43,879 bases of DNA from Actinomycetota bacterium (GCA_005800815.1 SYEK01000018.1:1-43879); one strand, 5' to 3'. Shown: positions 16,316-24,925, counted from the stretch's first letter. Program-made: numbers and translations. The notes: generated by a model from the letters alone, not told the origin.

Positions 16316-16837
16316 TTGAAACTGAAGGCTCTAGTGGTGTTGTTCATCACCCTTGCCTATGTGGGAATGAGTACTGCCTCCAGTAACTCCTTGATTACCA
16401 CCTCTCCGATTAGTGGCTCCACACTTACAACCCCACCGAGCTCGGTGACTCTCACGACCCAAAGCATGCTTATAGAGGATGCAAACGAGATGATGGTCAC
16501 TGATCCATCTGGGATCCGCGTCGATGATGGAACGATTGCTGTAAATGGCGCTAGCGCTTCGATTGGATTAAAACCACTCATCGAATCTGGGATCTATCGG
16601 GTCTCCTATACCCTCTTCTCAGACGGTGAAGCACCATTACAGGGATCATTCACATTCAACTTTTCAGCACCAAGTGTTATTACACCATCCGAGCCAACTG
16701 CGATTCCAACGGTGCCAGAAAATCCCGCCAGTAGCAGTTGGGGAACAAATATTTTCATCATCGCACTTTTGATAATCGCCTTCCTTGTCTTAGTCGGGCT
16801 ATCACTCTATGCACGAAAGCTATTCAGGGATCGATGA
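16316..16837 (+). CDS. CopC-domain exported protein with C-terminal anchor
   Basis: This 173-residue protein has a signal peptide (about 1-22), a CopC-like immunoglobulin-type domain (about 24-118), a Pro/Ser/Thr spacer (120-140) and a membrane helix (145-166) followed by a basic tail. It should face outside, anchored in the membrane. The domain shows the family skeleton SPISGSTLTTPPSSVTL and YRVSYTLFSDGEAPLQGSFTF. The usual copper ligands are missing: the N-terminal His position is Asn24, and the DGH motif reads DGE (103-105). The start is TTG at 16316, with GAGGGAG upstream. Its stop overlaps the CopD start (ATGA), so the two are translationally coupled. Confidence 0.85.
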   Translation: MKLKALVVLFITLAYVGMSTASSNSLITTSPISGSTLTTPPSSVTLTTQSMLIEDANEMMVTDPSGIRVDDGTIAVNGASASIGLKPLIESGIYRVSYTLFSDGEAPLQGSFTFNFSAPSVITPSEPTAIPTVPENPASSSWGTNIFIIALLIIAFLVLVGLSLYARKLFRDR

Positions 16838-18681
16838 TCGTTTTCGATTTCTTCGCTAAATATCTCTCGCTCATCGCAAGTTTTTCTACTATTGGGATCC
16901 TTCTGTCGATGGCTTTTTTACTTTTAGATTCAGAGGGCAGACTTTCGACTCAGGCTCAGAAACTACGGCGCCTATTGTGGGCATCTGCACTGGCATGGTC
17001 ACTAGGAGCCTTCGGCAGCATTTTTTCAGCCGTTGCAGAGCTCTTGGAAAAACCCACATCTGATCTCTTTGATGCAACGACTCTGCGCTCATTCATCACG
17101 CAGGTCACTTTAGGTCAGTATCTCCTCTTTCAGACTCTTGTGGCACTGCTTGTCGCCGCCCTTGCCTTTCGAATCAAGAAGATTCTCTCAACGCTGCTCT
17201 TGATGGCTCTCTCACTCCTTGGATTGGTGGCGCCGGTCTTCCAGAGCCATGCCCAATCAAGTGGTTCACATGGATTGGCGATCGGCTCTCTCGTCATACA
17301 TGTCATTGCACTCTCCCTTTGGGTGGGCGGCATCTTCGCAATCACTGTGTTGGCTCCTCAAGATCGTCCAGTTGCGCTTCCACGCTTTAGCCAGCTAGCG
17401 CTCTGGGCAGCAATCGCCGTTGTCGCAAGCGGTGGCGTGAATGCGTTGACACGCTTGAATTTCAAAGAGGCCTGGTCAAGTACATATGCATACATCGTCC
17501 TTGCCAAGATCGCCTTGACTCTGGTCTTACTCGCAATCAGTTATCTTCACCGAAAAGGTCTTACAAATCGCGATCGGATCAACTGGCCAATTTTAACTCG
17601 CTTGATATTCATTGAGGCCCTCATCATGGCCATCACCGTTGCAATGGGTGCATGGCTCTCGACAAATCATCCACCGGAGCGCGTGAGCTCCTCCGAGTTG
17701 GATCCTGCAATCGCAATCTCTGGTATCGCTACTCCTGCTGAGCCAACGTTTGCCCGCATTATTTTTGGCTACGAGCCCGATGGACTGATAATCGGTCTTT
17801 TGATTATCGCAGTGGCACTGTATGTAAAGGGTGTAGTAGTCCTTACTCGCAGAGGTGACAAGTGGCCCGTAGGTAGGACTATTGCTTTTGCCTTAGGAAT
17901 TAGTGCGATTGACTTCGCAACGAGTGGTGGTCTGGGCTTATATGCACAGTTCTCTTTCTCCTATCACATGATTGCGCACATGGTCCTTGGAATGATTGCA
18001 CCGATTGGAATCGTACTTGGAGCCCCCATCACACTCGCCCTGCGAACACTGCCGCAGGCTCGCCAATCAAGTGAGCGTGGTGTGCGGGGAACGCTCTTGA
18101 CTGCGTTGCACTCTAAGTGGGCAGCCATATTCACCAATCCGATCACCGCTCTTGCACTCTTTGATGGCTCTTTATTTGTCCTGTACTTCACAGATTTATT
18201 CGGATTGATGATGCAAAGTCATGAGGGACATCTACTCATGAACATCCATTTCATTCTGACAGGAGTCCTTTTCTTCCATGTTGTGATAGGTATCGATCCA
18301 AATCCGCGACGTATCCCACATTTAGTTCGAATCGTGGTGGTGCTCGCAGCAATGAGCATTCATGCATTCTTTTCGGTAGCTTTGATGTCATCAACTACCT
18401 TGATTGATAAGGGATACTTCGCCTCACTTAAGACACCCTGGTTCACTGATTTCTTGGCTGATCAGCGCTTAGGCGGATCAGTGGGCTGGGCGATGGGTGA
18501 GATTCCAATCCTCTTGGCCTTAGTGGTGACTTTCATCAGTTGGGTAAAAGATGATTCTCGTGAAGCACGACGAATAGACCGCAACTCTGCCAGGGCCGCT
18601 GCGATGGGGATGCCTGATGATCTTGCGCAATATAATCTCTATTTGCAGGAGTTGGGTAAACGCGATAGAAAGGAGCCCTAA
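16834..18681 (+). CDS. CopD-CtaG fusion membrane protein
   Basis: This is a 615-residue polytopic membrane protein. Residues about 1-300 match CopD (copper resistance D), with helices and the segment LVIHVIALSLWVGGIFAI. Residues about 310-560 match the caa3-type CtaG family (FGYEPDGLIIGLLI, then FSFSYHMIAHMVLGMIAPIGIVLGAP, then MNIHFILTGVLFFHVVIGIDP), which is linked to copper delivery for cytochrome oxidase assembly. Several histidines lie in or near helices. The CopD-CtaG fusion is common in actinobacteria. The start ATG overlaps the CopC stop, and the stop TAA overlaps the next ATG (TAATG). Copper handling for the respiratory oxidase is the best guess. Confidence 0.9.
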   Translation: MIVFDFFAKYLSLIASFSTIGILLSMAFLLLDSEGRLSTQAQKLRRLLWASALAWSLGAFGSIFSAVAELLEKPTSDLFDATTLRSFITQVTLGQYLLFQTLVALLVAALAFRIKKILSTLLLMALSLLGLVAPVFQSHAQSSGSHGLAIGSLVIHVIALSLWVGGIFAITVLAPQDRPVALPRFSQLALWAAIAVVASGGVNALTRLNFKEAWSSTYAYIVLAKIALTLVLLAISYLHRKGLTNRDRINWPILTRLIFIEALIMAITVAMGAWLSTNHPPERVSSSELDPAIAISGIATPAEPTFARIIFGYEPDGLIIGLLIIAVALYVKGVVVLTRRGDKWPVGRTIAFALGISAIDFATSGGLGLYAQFSFSYHMIAHMVLGMIAPIGIVLGAPITLALRTLPQARQSSERGVRGTLLTALHSKWAAIFTNPITALALFDGSLFVLYFTDLFGLMMQSHEGHLLMNIHFILTGVLFFHVVIGIDPNPRRIPHLVRIVVVLAAMSIHAFFSVALMSSTTLIDKGYFASLKTPWFTDFLADQRLGGSVGWAMGEIPILLALVVTFISWVKDDSREARRIDRNSARAAAMGMPDDLAQYNLYLQELGKRDRKEP

Positions 18682-19826
18682 TGGAGAATCTATTCGACCT
18701 ATCGCGTGAGTACAAAGATCTGCGCTCTAGTGTGCGGGCGCTATCAGAGAAAGAGATAGCCCCCTTTGCCCAATCTGTCGATGAAGATCACCGATACCCG
18801 CAAGAGGCGGCCGATGCATTACAGAAAGCTGGTCTGAGCGCCGCGCACGTTCCAACTGAGTATGGTGGCGATGGCGCTGATGCGCTAGCAACCGTCATTA
18901 TCATCGAAGAAGTCGCACGGGCCTGCGGAGCGTCATCGTTGATACCTGCAGTGAACAAACTTGGATCTCTTCCTCTCATACTGGGAGGAAATGAAGAGCA
19001 GAAGCAACGCTGGTTATCACAGCTAGTTGCGGGAAAAGGTTTTTCTTATTGTCTCTCTGAATCTGAGGCGGGTTCAGATGCATCCGCCCTACGCACAAAG
19101 GTCGAGCGCGATGGTGATTGTTGGATATTGAATGGAAGCAAGAAGTGGATCTCCAACGCCGGTGTCTCTGAGTTCTATACCGTTGTCGCACAGGGCGATG
19201 CATCCCTTGGCTCCAAAGGAATCACCGCCTTCATCGTGGAGAAATCCGATCCTGGAATCTCTTTTGGGGCACCAGAGAAGAAGATGGGTTTTCGAGGCTC
19301 TCCGACTCGTGAGGTCTACTTCGATAATGTCAGACTTGGTGATGAGCGAAGAATCAGTGAAGTGGGTGCAGGCTTTGCCCTAGCGATGAATACTTTGGAT
19401 CACACACGGATCACAATCGCGGCACAAGCCTTGGGTCTTGCCCAGGGAGCACTCGATGTGGCAACTAAGTACTCGCATGAGCGTAAGCAGTTTGGTAAGG
19501 AGATATTTGATTTTCAAGCAGTCCAGTTTATGTTGGCGGAGATGGCGATGAATATTGAGGCTGCACGCCAACTCACTTATGCCGCTGCGGTCAAGAGCGA
19601 GAATAATGAGAAGGATCTGCGATTCTTCTCGGCGGCAAGCAAATGCTTCACCAGTGATATGGCGATGAGGGTCACTCAGGATGCGATTCAGGTCCTAGGT
19701 GGATATGGATATGTATCGGATTATCCTGTCGAGCGGATGATGAGAGATGCAAAACTAACGCAGATATACGAGGGTACAAATCAGATCCAACGTATCGTTA
19801 TGGCGCGTAACCTTCCACATCTTTAA
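18681..19826 (+). CDS. Acyl-CoA dehydrogenase
   Basis: This 381-residue FAD enzyme oxidises acyl-CoA to enoyl-CoA, feeding electrons to ETF. Signatures are the FAD/substrate segment SYCLSESEAGSDASAL, the KKWISNAG stretch, and the C-terminal QVLGGYGYVSDYPVERMMRDAKLTQIYEGTNQIQ signature. The catalytic base would be Glu364, in the usual short-chain type position. The start overlaps the CopD stop by one base, with AAAGGAG inside the end of copD, so it is translated as part of that operon. That linkage is unexpected, since a respiratory copper factor and beta-oxidation have no obvious common step beyond the electron transport chain. The stop overlaps the convergent cyclo-ligase gene by four bases. 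Confidence 0.95.
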   Translation: MENLFDLSREYKDLRSSVRALSEKEIAPFAQSVDEDHRYPQEAADALQKAGLSAAHVPTEYGGDGADALATVIIIEEVARACGASSLIPAVNKLGSLPLILGGNEEQKQRWLSQLVAGKGFSYCLSESEAGSDASALRTKVERDGDCWILNGSKKWISNAGVSEFYTVVAQGDASLGSKGITAFIVEKSDPGISFGAPEKKMGFRGSPTREVYFDNVRLGDERRISEVGAGFALAMNTLDHTRITIAAQALGLAQGALDVATKYSHERKQFGKEIFDFQAVQFMLAEMAMNIEAARQLTYAAAVKSENNEKDLRFFSAASKCFTSDMAMRVTQDAIQVLGGYGYVSDYPVERMMRDAKLTQIYEGTNQIQRIVMARNLPHL

Positions 19827-20371
19827 GAGTTAAAGCGCACAAGAATTGATGGGGTAGCCGCTGCATCCAGGGCAATGTCATGTGGCTCTCGTGGAAGCTC
19901 CGTGGTTGAAAGCTCTCCTGTATGGACTAGTCCGATTTTCCATCCTGGCAGATGAGCAAGTGCGCGATCATAGTAGCCACCTCCCTGTCCAAGTCGGTAG
20001 CCGTTCCGATCGATATGTAAGGCAGGAACAATGATCACATCGATACCATCTAGATCAGAGACTGGATTGCCAATCGGCTCGGAGAGATTCTTGGTGATCT
20101 TGAGTCGACTCTCATCACCACCCCACTCAATCCAATCAAGGAGTTCGCCGTTTACTCGCGGTAGTAACAAACGTTTTCCATCTCGCAGTAATGCCTGATT
20201 GATCTCTGTCGTACTTGGTTCGACACCATATGAGAAGTAAGAGGCAACCGTGGATGCAGCGAGAATCTCAGGTGATTTTAAGATGACATTGAAGTTTGAT
20301 GGAATGAATCTCTGGCTACGTTCACGGCGTAAGCGTTCACGCAGAGCTTTCTTAACTGTGTTCTGATTCAT
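19823..20371 (-). CDS. 5-formyltetrahydrofolate cyclo-ligase
   Basis: This enzyme recycles 5-formyl-THF to 5,10-methenyl-THF using ATP. The product of 182 residues has the N-terminal KKALRERLRRERSQ helix, a central LLLPRVNGELLDWIEW segment, IIVPALHIDRNGYRLGQGGGYYDR (the diagnostic loop), and a TPS-type C-terminus. The frame is open to an ATG at 20416, but GGGAG at a seven-base spacing supports the ATG at 20371. It is divergent from the glp gene. In Mycobacterium the same gene precedes galU and moeA/glp. Here galU is not between them. Confidence 0.93.
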   Translation of the reverse strand: MNQNTVKKALRERLRRERSQRFIPSNFNVILKSPEILAASTVASYFSYGVEPSTTEINQALLRDGKRLLLPRVNGELLDWIEWGGDESRLKITKNLSEPIGNPVSDLDGIDVIIVPALHIDRNGYRLGQGGGYYDRALAHLPGWKIGLVHTGELSTTELPREPHDIALDAAATPSILVRFNS

Positions 20372-20427
20372 CTCTTTTCTCCCAGTCATTTGCGGGCTAA
20401 ATCCCAAAGAATGCATGGCCCAACAAG

Positions 20428-20433
20428 TATGGT
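20428..20433 (+). promoter_or_regulatory. -10 element (TATGGT) for glp
   Basis: TATGGT lies six bases before the ATG at 20440, and no Shine-Dalgarno site is visible. This fits a leaderless transcript for glp-rimJ. Confidence 0.4.
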
Positions 20434-20439
20434 GTGATT

Positions 20440-21351
20440 ATGGCAGAGCACACGAGGGTAGATGGTTTTCTCACCTCCCTGCTTGCAATCTGCAAACCCC
20501 TCGACTCTTTTGACATGCCGCTTCTAGATGCTCATGGGGCCACACTCTCTGAGGATATCTACGCAGGGGAGCGCCTTGTCATGCGTGCGGGCAGTCGTAT
20601 CCGCTCAACACAGATCGGCCTGGCTGCATCTATCGGGCGAGATCACTTGCCCACTCGCCCTCATCCTCGAGTGGTCGTGCTCTCAGCTGGTCCCGACCTT
20701 GTCGAGCCAGGCACATCGCTTTCGGGTCAAGAGGAGTACGAGACAAACTCGTGGCTACTGACAACTGCGGTGCGTGAAGTGGGGGCAGTTGCATATCGCG
20801 TCCATTCGATTCCAGATGATGAGGATGAACTCCAGAGTGTCATCGAGGATCAACTAGTCCGTGCAGACCTGATCATCATTAGTGGTGAGCGCCAGGATGA
20901 TTCATTTGATCTGATTACCCGCACGCTCTCAAGGATCGGTGAAATCACAACCGTTGATTTGGCGATCGAGATGAGTGGACGTCATAACTTTGGTCAAATC
21001 GGCCCAGATAAGGTTCCAGTGATAACACTTCCAGGGGATCCAATAGCGGCATACATCTCATTCGAACTCTTTGTCCGTCCAATGATCCGGACAATGCTCG
21101 GGGCAGCGACCATTCATCGCCCATCGGTGAGTGCAAAACTTGAGAAAACCGTTGCATCGGCTCCGGGAGTGCGCTCCTATATCCGTGCAACCCTCTCAGA
21201 GGATGCACAGTCAGTCATGCCACTTGAAGATCAAGAAGAGCTCTCAACGCTCTCTGATGCCACTGCATTCATAGCAATCGCCGAACAAGAGACACATCTA
21301 TCGGCTGGGGATCGGGTCACTGTTGTGATCCTTGAACGTAGATATATTTAA
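20440..21351 (+). CDS. glp: Shortened MoeA/gephyrin-like protein (Glp)
   Basis: This 303-residue protein is related to MoeA (molybdopterin molybdotransferase) but is about 100 residues short. Residues 8-44 match the MoeA N-terminal helix and LLDAHGATLSEDI strand. Then the whole second domain, including the SAMDGYA-type segment, is absent. The chain resumes at MRAGSRIRSTQIGLAASIG (48-66). Residues 77-215 form the MoCF-type domain and 225-303 the C-terminal barrel. The catalytic GGVSxGxxD-type motif reads ISGERQDDSFD, and LPGNP reads LPGDP (197-201). A molybdenum role is therefore doubtful. With rimJ and a sepX/glpR-like gene downstream, it corresponds to the corynebacterial Glp that binds FtsZ, as I recall. 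ATG 20440 is preferred over GTG 20434. Confidence 0.87.
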   Translation: MAEHTRVDGFLTSLLAICKPLDSFDMPLLDAHGATLSEDIYAGERLVMRAGSRIRSTQIGLAASIGRDHLPTRPHPRVVVLSAGPDLVEPGTSLSGQEEYETNSWLLTTAVREVGAVAYRVHSIPDDEDELQSVIEDQLVRADLIIISGERQDDSFDLITRTLSRIGEITTVDLAIEMSGRHNFGQIGPDKVPVITLPGDPIAAYISFELFVRPMIRTMLGAATIHRPSVSAKLEKTVASAPGVRSYIRATLSEDAQSVMPLEDQEELSTLSDATAFIAIAEQETHLSAGDRVTVVILERRYI

Positions 21352-21358
21352 TCAGGCT

Positions 21359-21931
21359 ATGAATCAGCATTGGCCCGTGGTTGTTCCGGGGGATCTGATC
21401 TCTCTTCGACCTCTCAGGTATCGCGACCGCAGGCGATGGAACTCGCTGCGTGCAGAAAATCGCACCTGGTTGGCGCCATGGGAGGCCACGGTCCCGAGCC
21501 TCAATACAAGGGCAGAGCAGCAGGCACTTCCCTCTTTTCTTGAGATGGTCCGGACCCTCAATCGCGAGGCGCGCAAGGCCCGATCCTTCTCATTTGCAAT
21601 CTGGCAAGGTGGCAATCTAATCGGGCAGATCTCCCTGGGTGGTGTGATTTATGGGGCGCTGCGGGGGGGCCACATTGGATATTGGATAGATCGCAACTAT
21701 GCAAATAAGGGCTATACAACAATGGCAGTAGAGCTTTTGACGAATTTCGCATTTACACATCTGCTGCTGCACCGCCTTGAGATCAACCTTCGCCCAGAAA
21801 ATACGGCATCTCGTAAAGTCGCAGAGAAAGCAGGATATGTATTGGAGGGTGATCGGGCACGATATTTACATATTGATGGAGATTGGCGCGACCACATCTG
21901 CTTCGTCAAAGAAAATCCCTCTATTAGGTAG
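21359..21931 (+). CDS. GNAT acetyltransferase, RimJ-like
   Basis: This 190-residue GNAT-fold N-acetyltransferase uses acetyl-CoA. It matches the RimJ/RimL branch (ribosomal or other protein N-terminal acetylation): LISLRPLRYRDRRRWNSLR near the start, FAIWQGGNLIGQISLGGV, then GYWIDRNYANKGYTTMAVELL (acetyl-CoA binding region), then HRLEINLRPENTASRKVAEKAGYVLEG. The frame opens at TTG 21332 inside glp, but the ATG at 21359, seven bases after the glp stop, is the better start. The order glp-rimJ-sepX/glpR is conserved in actinobacteria. The target protein is unknown. It may be a divisome protein given the neighbours, but this is speculation. Confidence 0.9.
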   Translation: MNQHWPVVVPGDLISLRPLRYRDRRRWNSLRAENRTWLAPWEATVPSLNTRAEQQALPSFLEMVRTLNREARKARSFSFAIWQGGNLIGQISLGGVIYGALRGGHIGYWIDRNYANKGYTTMAVELLTNFAFTHLLLHRLEINLRPENTASRKVAEKAGYVLEGDRARYLHIDGDWRDHICFVKENPSIR

Positions 21932-21979
21932 CCTCCAAATCCCCAAAAAGTATTCACTTCTACCTTATCTTTATCCATC

Positions 21980-22756
21980 ATGACGTCGGGGCTTATCTAT
22001 ATTGCGATCATCGGTATGTGGGTCGCATATTTTGCACCCCGCTGGATTCATGACCGCAACGAGTTCTCAGGTAAATCAGTAGAGCGATTCAAAGTTGCAT
22101 TGACAGTTGTCGCAAATTCTTTACCAAATACAAATCAGGGTAACGTTCTCCATCATATTGATTTGGACCGCGAGGCTAAGATTGCCCAGTTATTGATGCG
22201 CCGGCGAATCATATTTGTTTTATTAACGTTTTTTCTCACAACAACACTTGTAGGTGGATTCATGAAATCTATGCCGTTCTTATATGCCCTTATCCCTGCG
22301 ACCGGAATCCTCATTTATATCGCAAAGGTGCGACGCCAAACTATCGCCGATAGTATCCAACATCGCCGTATCCAACAGTTGCACAGGCGAACATCAGGAG
22401 TCTCTGCGACAAATCTCGTTGAGGTTGTGACACCAAAGAGTTCACAAGAGCATTGGATTCCTCTCTCAGAGCGCGAGCTCAAAGGAGTGGTTCTCTTGCC
22501 TCAAGGAAGCGCATCAGTCCGAAATCCATGGCAACCAGATGATGTTCCTGTACCAACATATGTGAGTGCACCCAAGGCGATAGTCTCAAAGCGAGTCATT
22601 GATCTAACAACACCAGGTGTATGGAGCGATGAACAAGAGCGGCTCGAACGCGAGGCACTTGCCGCTGCCTCACCCTCACGAGATGAGATCTTCGATCAAC
22701 AACTTGCAGATGAAGCAGTTGAGCGCCTCAAGAAGTCATGGGCATCCAACGAGTAA
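21980..22756 (+). CDS. SepX/GLPR-like divisome membrane protein
   Basis: This 258-residue protein has three likely membrane helices (about 4-22, 77-94, 98-116), a basic loop between the first two with VERFKVALTVVANSLP, and a long soluble C-terminal region that is Pro- and charge-rich (about 120-258), probably cytoplasmic and partly disordered. Position directly after glp and rimJ, plus the helix pattern, matches the actinobacterial protein called GLPR (gephyrin-like receptor) in Corynebacterium and SepX in Streptomyces, which link Glp, FtsZ and DivIVA at division sites (from memory). TATCTT lies eight bases before the ATG, so it may have its own leaderless promoter. It ends directly against the convergent pmt gene. 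Confidence 0.78.
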   Translation: MTSGLIYIAIIGMWVAYFAPRWIHDRNEFSGKSVERFKVALTVVANSLPNTNQGNVLHHIDLDREAKIAQLLMRRRIIFVLLTFFLTTTLVGGFMKSMPFLYALIPATGILIYIAKVRRQTIADSIQHRRIQQLHRRTSGVSATNLVEVVTPKSSQEHWIPLSERELKGVVLLPQGSASVRNPWQPDDVPVPTYVSAPKAIVSKRVIDLTTPGVWSDEQERLEREALAAASPSRDEIFDQQLADEAVERLKKSWASNE

Positions 22757-24031
22757 TCAAATCCAGGAGCTAAACCACATCCGCTTTAACCACTCTGAAT
22801 AATCTATGACTTCACCCGTAAAGAGTGGCAAAAAGTAGATGAAGTTGAGAAAGACAAGAACTGTGAGCCCGCTGACGATACTGATGGATGCTCCAGGTGC
22901 CAAAAAGCTATCTAGGAGTAGCTTTGCGCAGTAGATAATCGCCAGAATCATAAAGGGCTCAAATATGACTGCGTAGAAGGTGAAAACCGTCCGCTCCTGA
23001 AAGAAAAACCATGGAAGATACCCGGCGCTCATACCCAGGATGACGAGAGAGGGCAGGGTTTCTATCCGTCTCATGGCCACTGAGCGCAGCCAAAAACCCA
23101 AAACGATGGCGATGGCGATGGTGCCGACCCACCAAAGAATCGGAGTTCCAATCGCTAAGACCTCTTGTGCGCAGTTCTTTGACTCACACCCTTGCGGTGA
23201 TTCATAAAAGAAAGATGTTGGCCGACCCATGATCAACCAACTCCAAGGATTTGCTTGATACGAATGTTTCTCAGTCAGGCCCGTATGAAAGCCGAGCATC
23301 TGCTCATGATAATGCCACCACGATGCAATTGGATTTGAGGACCATTGACGATCCCAACCACGTGTACTAGCAAACCATCCGCTCCATGTAGATATGTAAA
23401 TCGCGATCGGTAGTAATCCGTATTGTGTGGACGTGATGAGAGTGGGTCTGATGATTTGCTTTCCAGAGTGTGAGGTAAAGCTTCGGTAGAGTGAGATGAC
23501 TCCGATAGCGACCAAGAAATAAATAGCACTCCACTTTGTTCCCATCGCCAAGCCAATCGCGATACCTGCATACCAGTGGCGTTCTCGATGCCATAAATAC
23601 ACTGCAAGCAGGACAAAGAAAGTAAGAAAGAGATCCAGGAGAGCTGTCCGTGAGTGTACGAGCATTAATCCATCCATTGCCATCAAAGCTGTAGCAATCG
23701 CAGTCAATACTGGCGAGAAGAAGAGGACGTGTACGAAGCGGGCGAAAAGTAAGAGGAGAAAAACTCCGACTATCGCAGTTGCAAACCTCCAACCAAACTC
23801 ATTGTCCCCGAAAATCTGCATCCCAAGGGCTATGAGCCATTTCCCAACAGGAGGGTGGACGATGAACTCTGGCTGGTCTGCCGATATTTCGACACCGAAC
23901 TTTAAAAAATCTCGAGCCCCATCAACGTAATAGACCTCATCAAAGACATAGCCCTTGGGCTCTGAAAGATTGATCAGACGTATCGCCAAGGACAGGAGCG
24001 CGATTACTATCGGAGCCAGCGCAGCGATCAT
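22757..24031 (-). CDS. pmt: Protein O-mannosyltransferase (GT39)
   Basis: This 424-residue polytopic membrane enzyme transfers mannose from polyprenyl-phosphate mannose to Ser/Thr of exported proteins. The first outside loop has the catalytic acidic pair in VFDEVYYVDGARDFL (residues 29-43), followed by VHPPVGKWLIALG. The C-terminal half carries the four-helix domain with FFQERTVFTFYAVIFEPFM. About ten to eleven helices are seen. In Mycobacterium the same gene lies beside rsmI, as here. TACGAT lies seven bases before the ATG, consistent with a leaderless start. Likely clients include Thr/Pro-rich exported proteins, such as the CopC protein in this window (inference). Confidence 0.94.
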   Translation of the reverse strand: MIAALAPIVIALLSLAIRLINLSEPKGYVFDEVYYVDGARDFLKFGVEISADQPEFIVHPPVGKWLIALGMQIFGDNEFGWRFATAIVGVFLLLLFARFVHVLFFSPVLTAIATALMAMDGLMLVHSRTALLDLFLTFFVLLAVYLWHRERHWYAGIAIGLAMGTKWSAIYFLVAIGVISLYRSFTSHSGKQIIRPTLITSTQYGLLPIAIYISTWSGWFASTRGWDRQWSSNPIASWWHYHEQMLGFHTGLTEKHSYQANPWSWLIMGRPTSFFYESPQGCESKNCAQEVLAIGTPILWWVGTIAIAIVLGFWLRSVAMRRIETLPSLVILGMSAGYLPWFFFQERTVFTFYAVIFEPFMILAIIYCAKLLLDSFLAPGASISIVSGLTVLVFLNFIYFLPLFTGEVIDYSEWLKRMWFSSWI

Positions 24032-24082
24032 GTGAGTAATCGTATGGGCTCAATTGGGAGGAATTACTGAGATGATGGGTCA

Positions 24083-24925
24083 ATGGCGCTTATCTTGGCT
24101 GCGACCCCACTTGGTAACCCCGGTGATGCAAGCCCGCGCCTGAGGGCGGCCATCGAGAGTGCGACTCTTATCGCCGCTGAAGACTCACGCAGATTTCATC
24201 GCCTCTGTGCAGATATTGGAACTACCTTCAATGCCAAGGTGCTCTCTTTTTTTGAGGGTAATGAAGATGAGCGAACACGTGAACTCATAGAACACCTACA
24301 AAACGGTGCAACAGTACTAATCATCTCCGATGCCGGTATGCCCACGATTAGTGATCCAGGTTTTCGACTGATGAGAGGTGCAATCGAACATGGGATCGAG
24401 GTAAGTGTGATCCCAGGTCCAAGTGCGGTGACGATGGCAGTCGCTCTGTCTGGTCTGCCCACAGATCGCTTCACATTTGAAGGCTTTGCTCCCCGGGCGG
24501 GTGGGGCACGAGCATCTGCCTTTGAAAAACTCCGACATGAAGAGCGCACTATGGTCTTCTTCGAGGCACCACATCGCTTGGGTGATTGCCTAGTCGATGC
24601 GATCGCAGTATTTGGTGCAGATCGACGCGGCGCAATCTGTCGGGAGATGACCAAGCGATATGAACAGACGATTCGTGGCCCATTAGCCGAGCTCTCATTA
24701 TGGGCAGATAACAATGAAGTTCTTGGGGAGATCACTCTTGTCATCTCGGGAGCAAAATCCGACTCAGCGATCAAAACGGCCGCAGAGATGCTGGCTCGTG
24801 TTCGTGAATTCGAGAGTGTAGGTATGGATCGTAAAACAGCGATTACATCGGTAGCACAAGAGTTTGGTATCGCTAAGCGCCTAGTTTATGCAGCCGTAGT
24901 CGATGCGAATAAGATGAGCCTGTGA
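24083..24925 (+). CDS. rsmI: 16S rRNA 2'-O-methyltransferase RsmI
   Basis: RsmI methylates the ribose of C1402 of 16S rRNA using SAM. The 280-residue protein has the tetrapyrrole-methylase-like fold, with LAATPLGNPGDASPRL at the start, AEDSRR, ISDAGMPTISDPGFRL, VIPGPSAVTMAVALSGLP, FEGFAPR and FFEAPHRL. These are the classic motifs in the usual order. The C-terminal end is an HTH-like VAQEFGIAKRLVYAAV segment. It is divergent from pmt. The last bases overlap the metG start codon, so it is co-transcribed with metG, tatD, ksgA and ispE. Confidence 0.96.
   Translation: MALILAATPLGNPGDASPRLRAAIESATLIAAEDSRRFHRLCADIGTTFNAKVLSFFEGNEDERTRELIEHLQNGATVLIISDAGMPTISDPGFRLMRGAIEHGIEVSVIPGPSAVTMAVALSGLPTDRFTFEGFAPRAGGARASAFEKLRHEERTMVFFEAPHRLGDCLVDAIAVFGADRRGAICREMTKRYEQTIRGPLAELSLWADNNEVLGEITLVISGAKSDSAIKTAAEMLARVREFESVGMDRKTAITSVAQEFGIAKRLVYAAVVDANKMSL

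Noticed and set aside
20434..21351. Annotating the MoeA-like gene as molybdopterin molybdotransferase
   Set aside because: A whole domain and the active-site motif are missing, and the neighbours fit the division-linked Glp locus better.
20440..21351. Treating the short MoeA-like gene as a decayed pseudogene
   Set aside because: The frame is intact, the deletion is clean at a domain boundary, and the gene keeps its conserved operon position.
23367..23792. 141-residue frame overlapping pmt on the same strand
   Set aside because: Out-of-frame reading of a certain membrane enzyme gene, Cys/His/Leu-rich, with no start signals.
24196..24774. 192-residue open frame opposite rsmI
   Set aside because: Ser/Arg/Pro-rich shadow of a well-conserved gene; no family resemblance.
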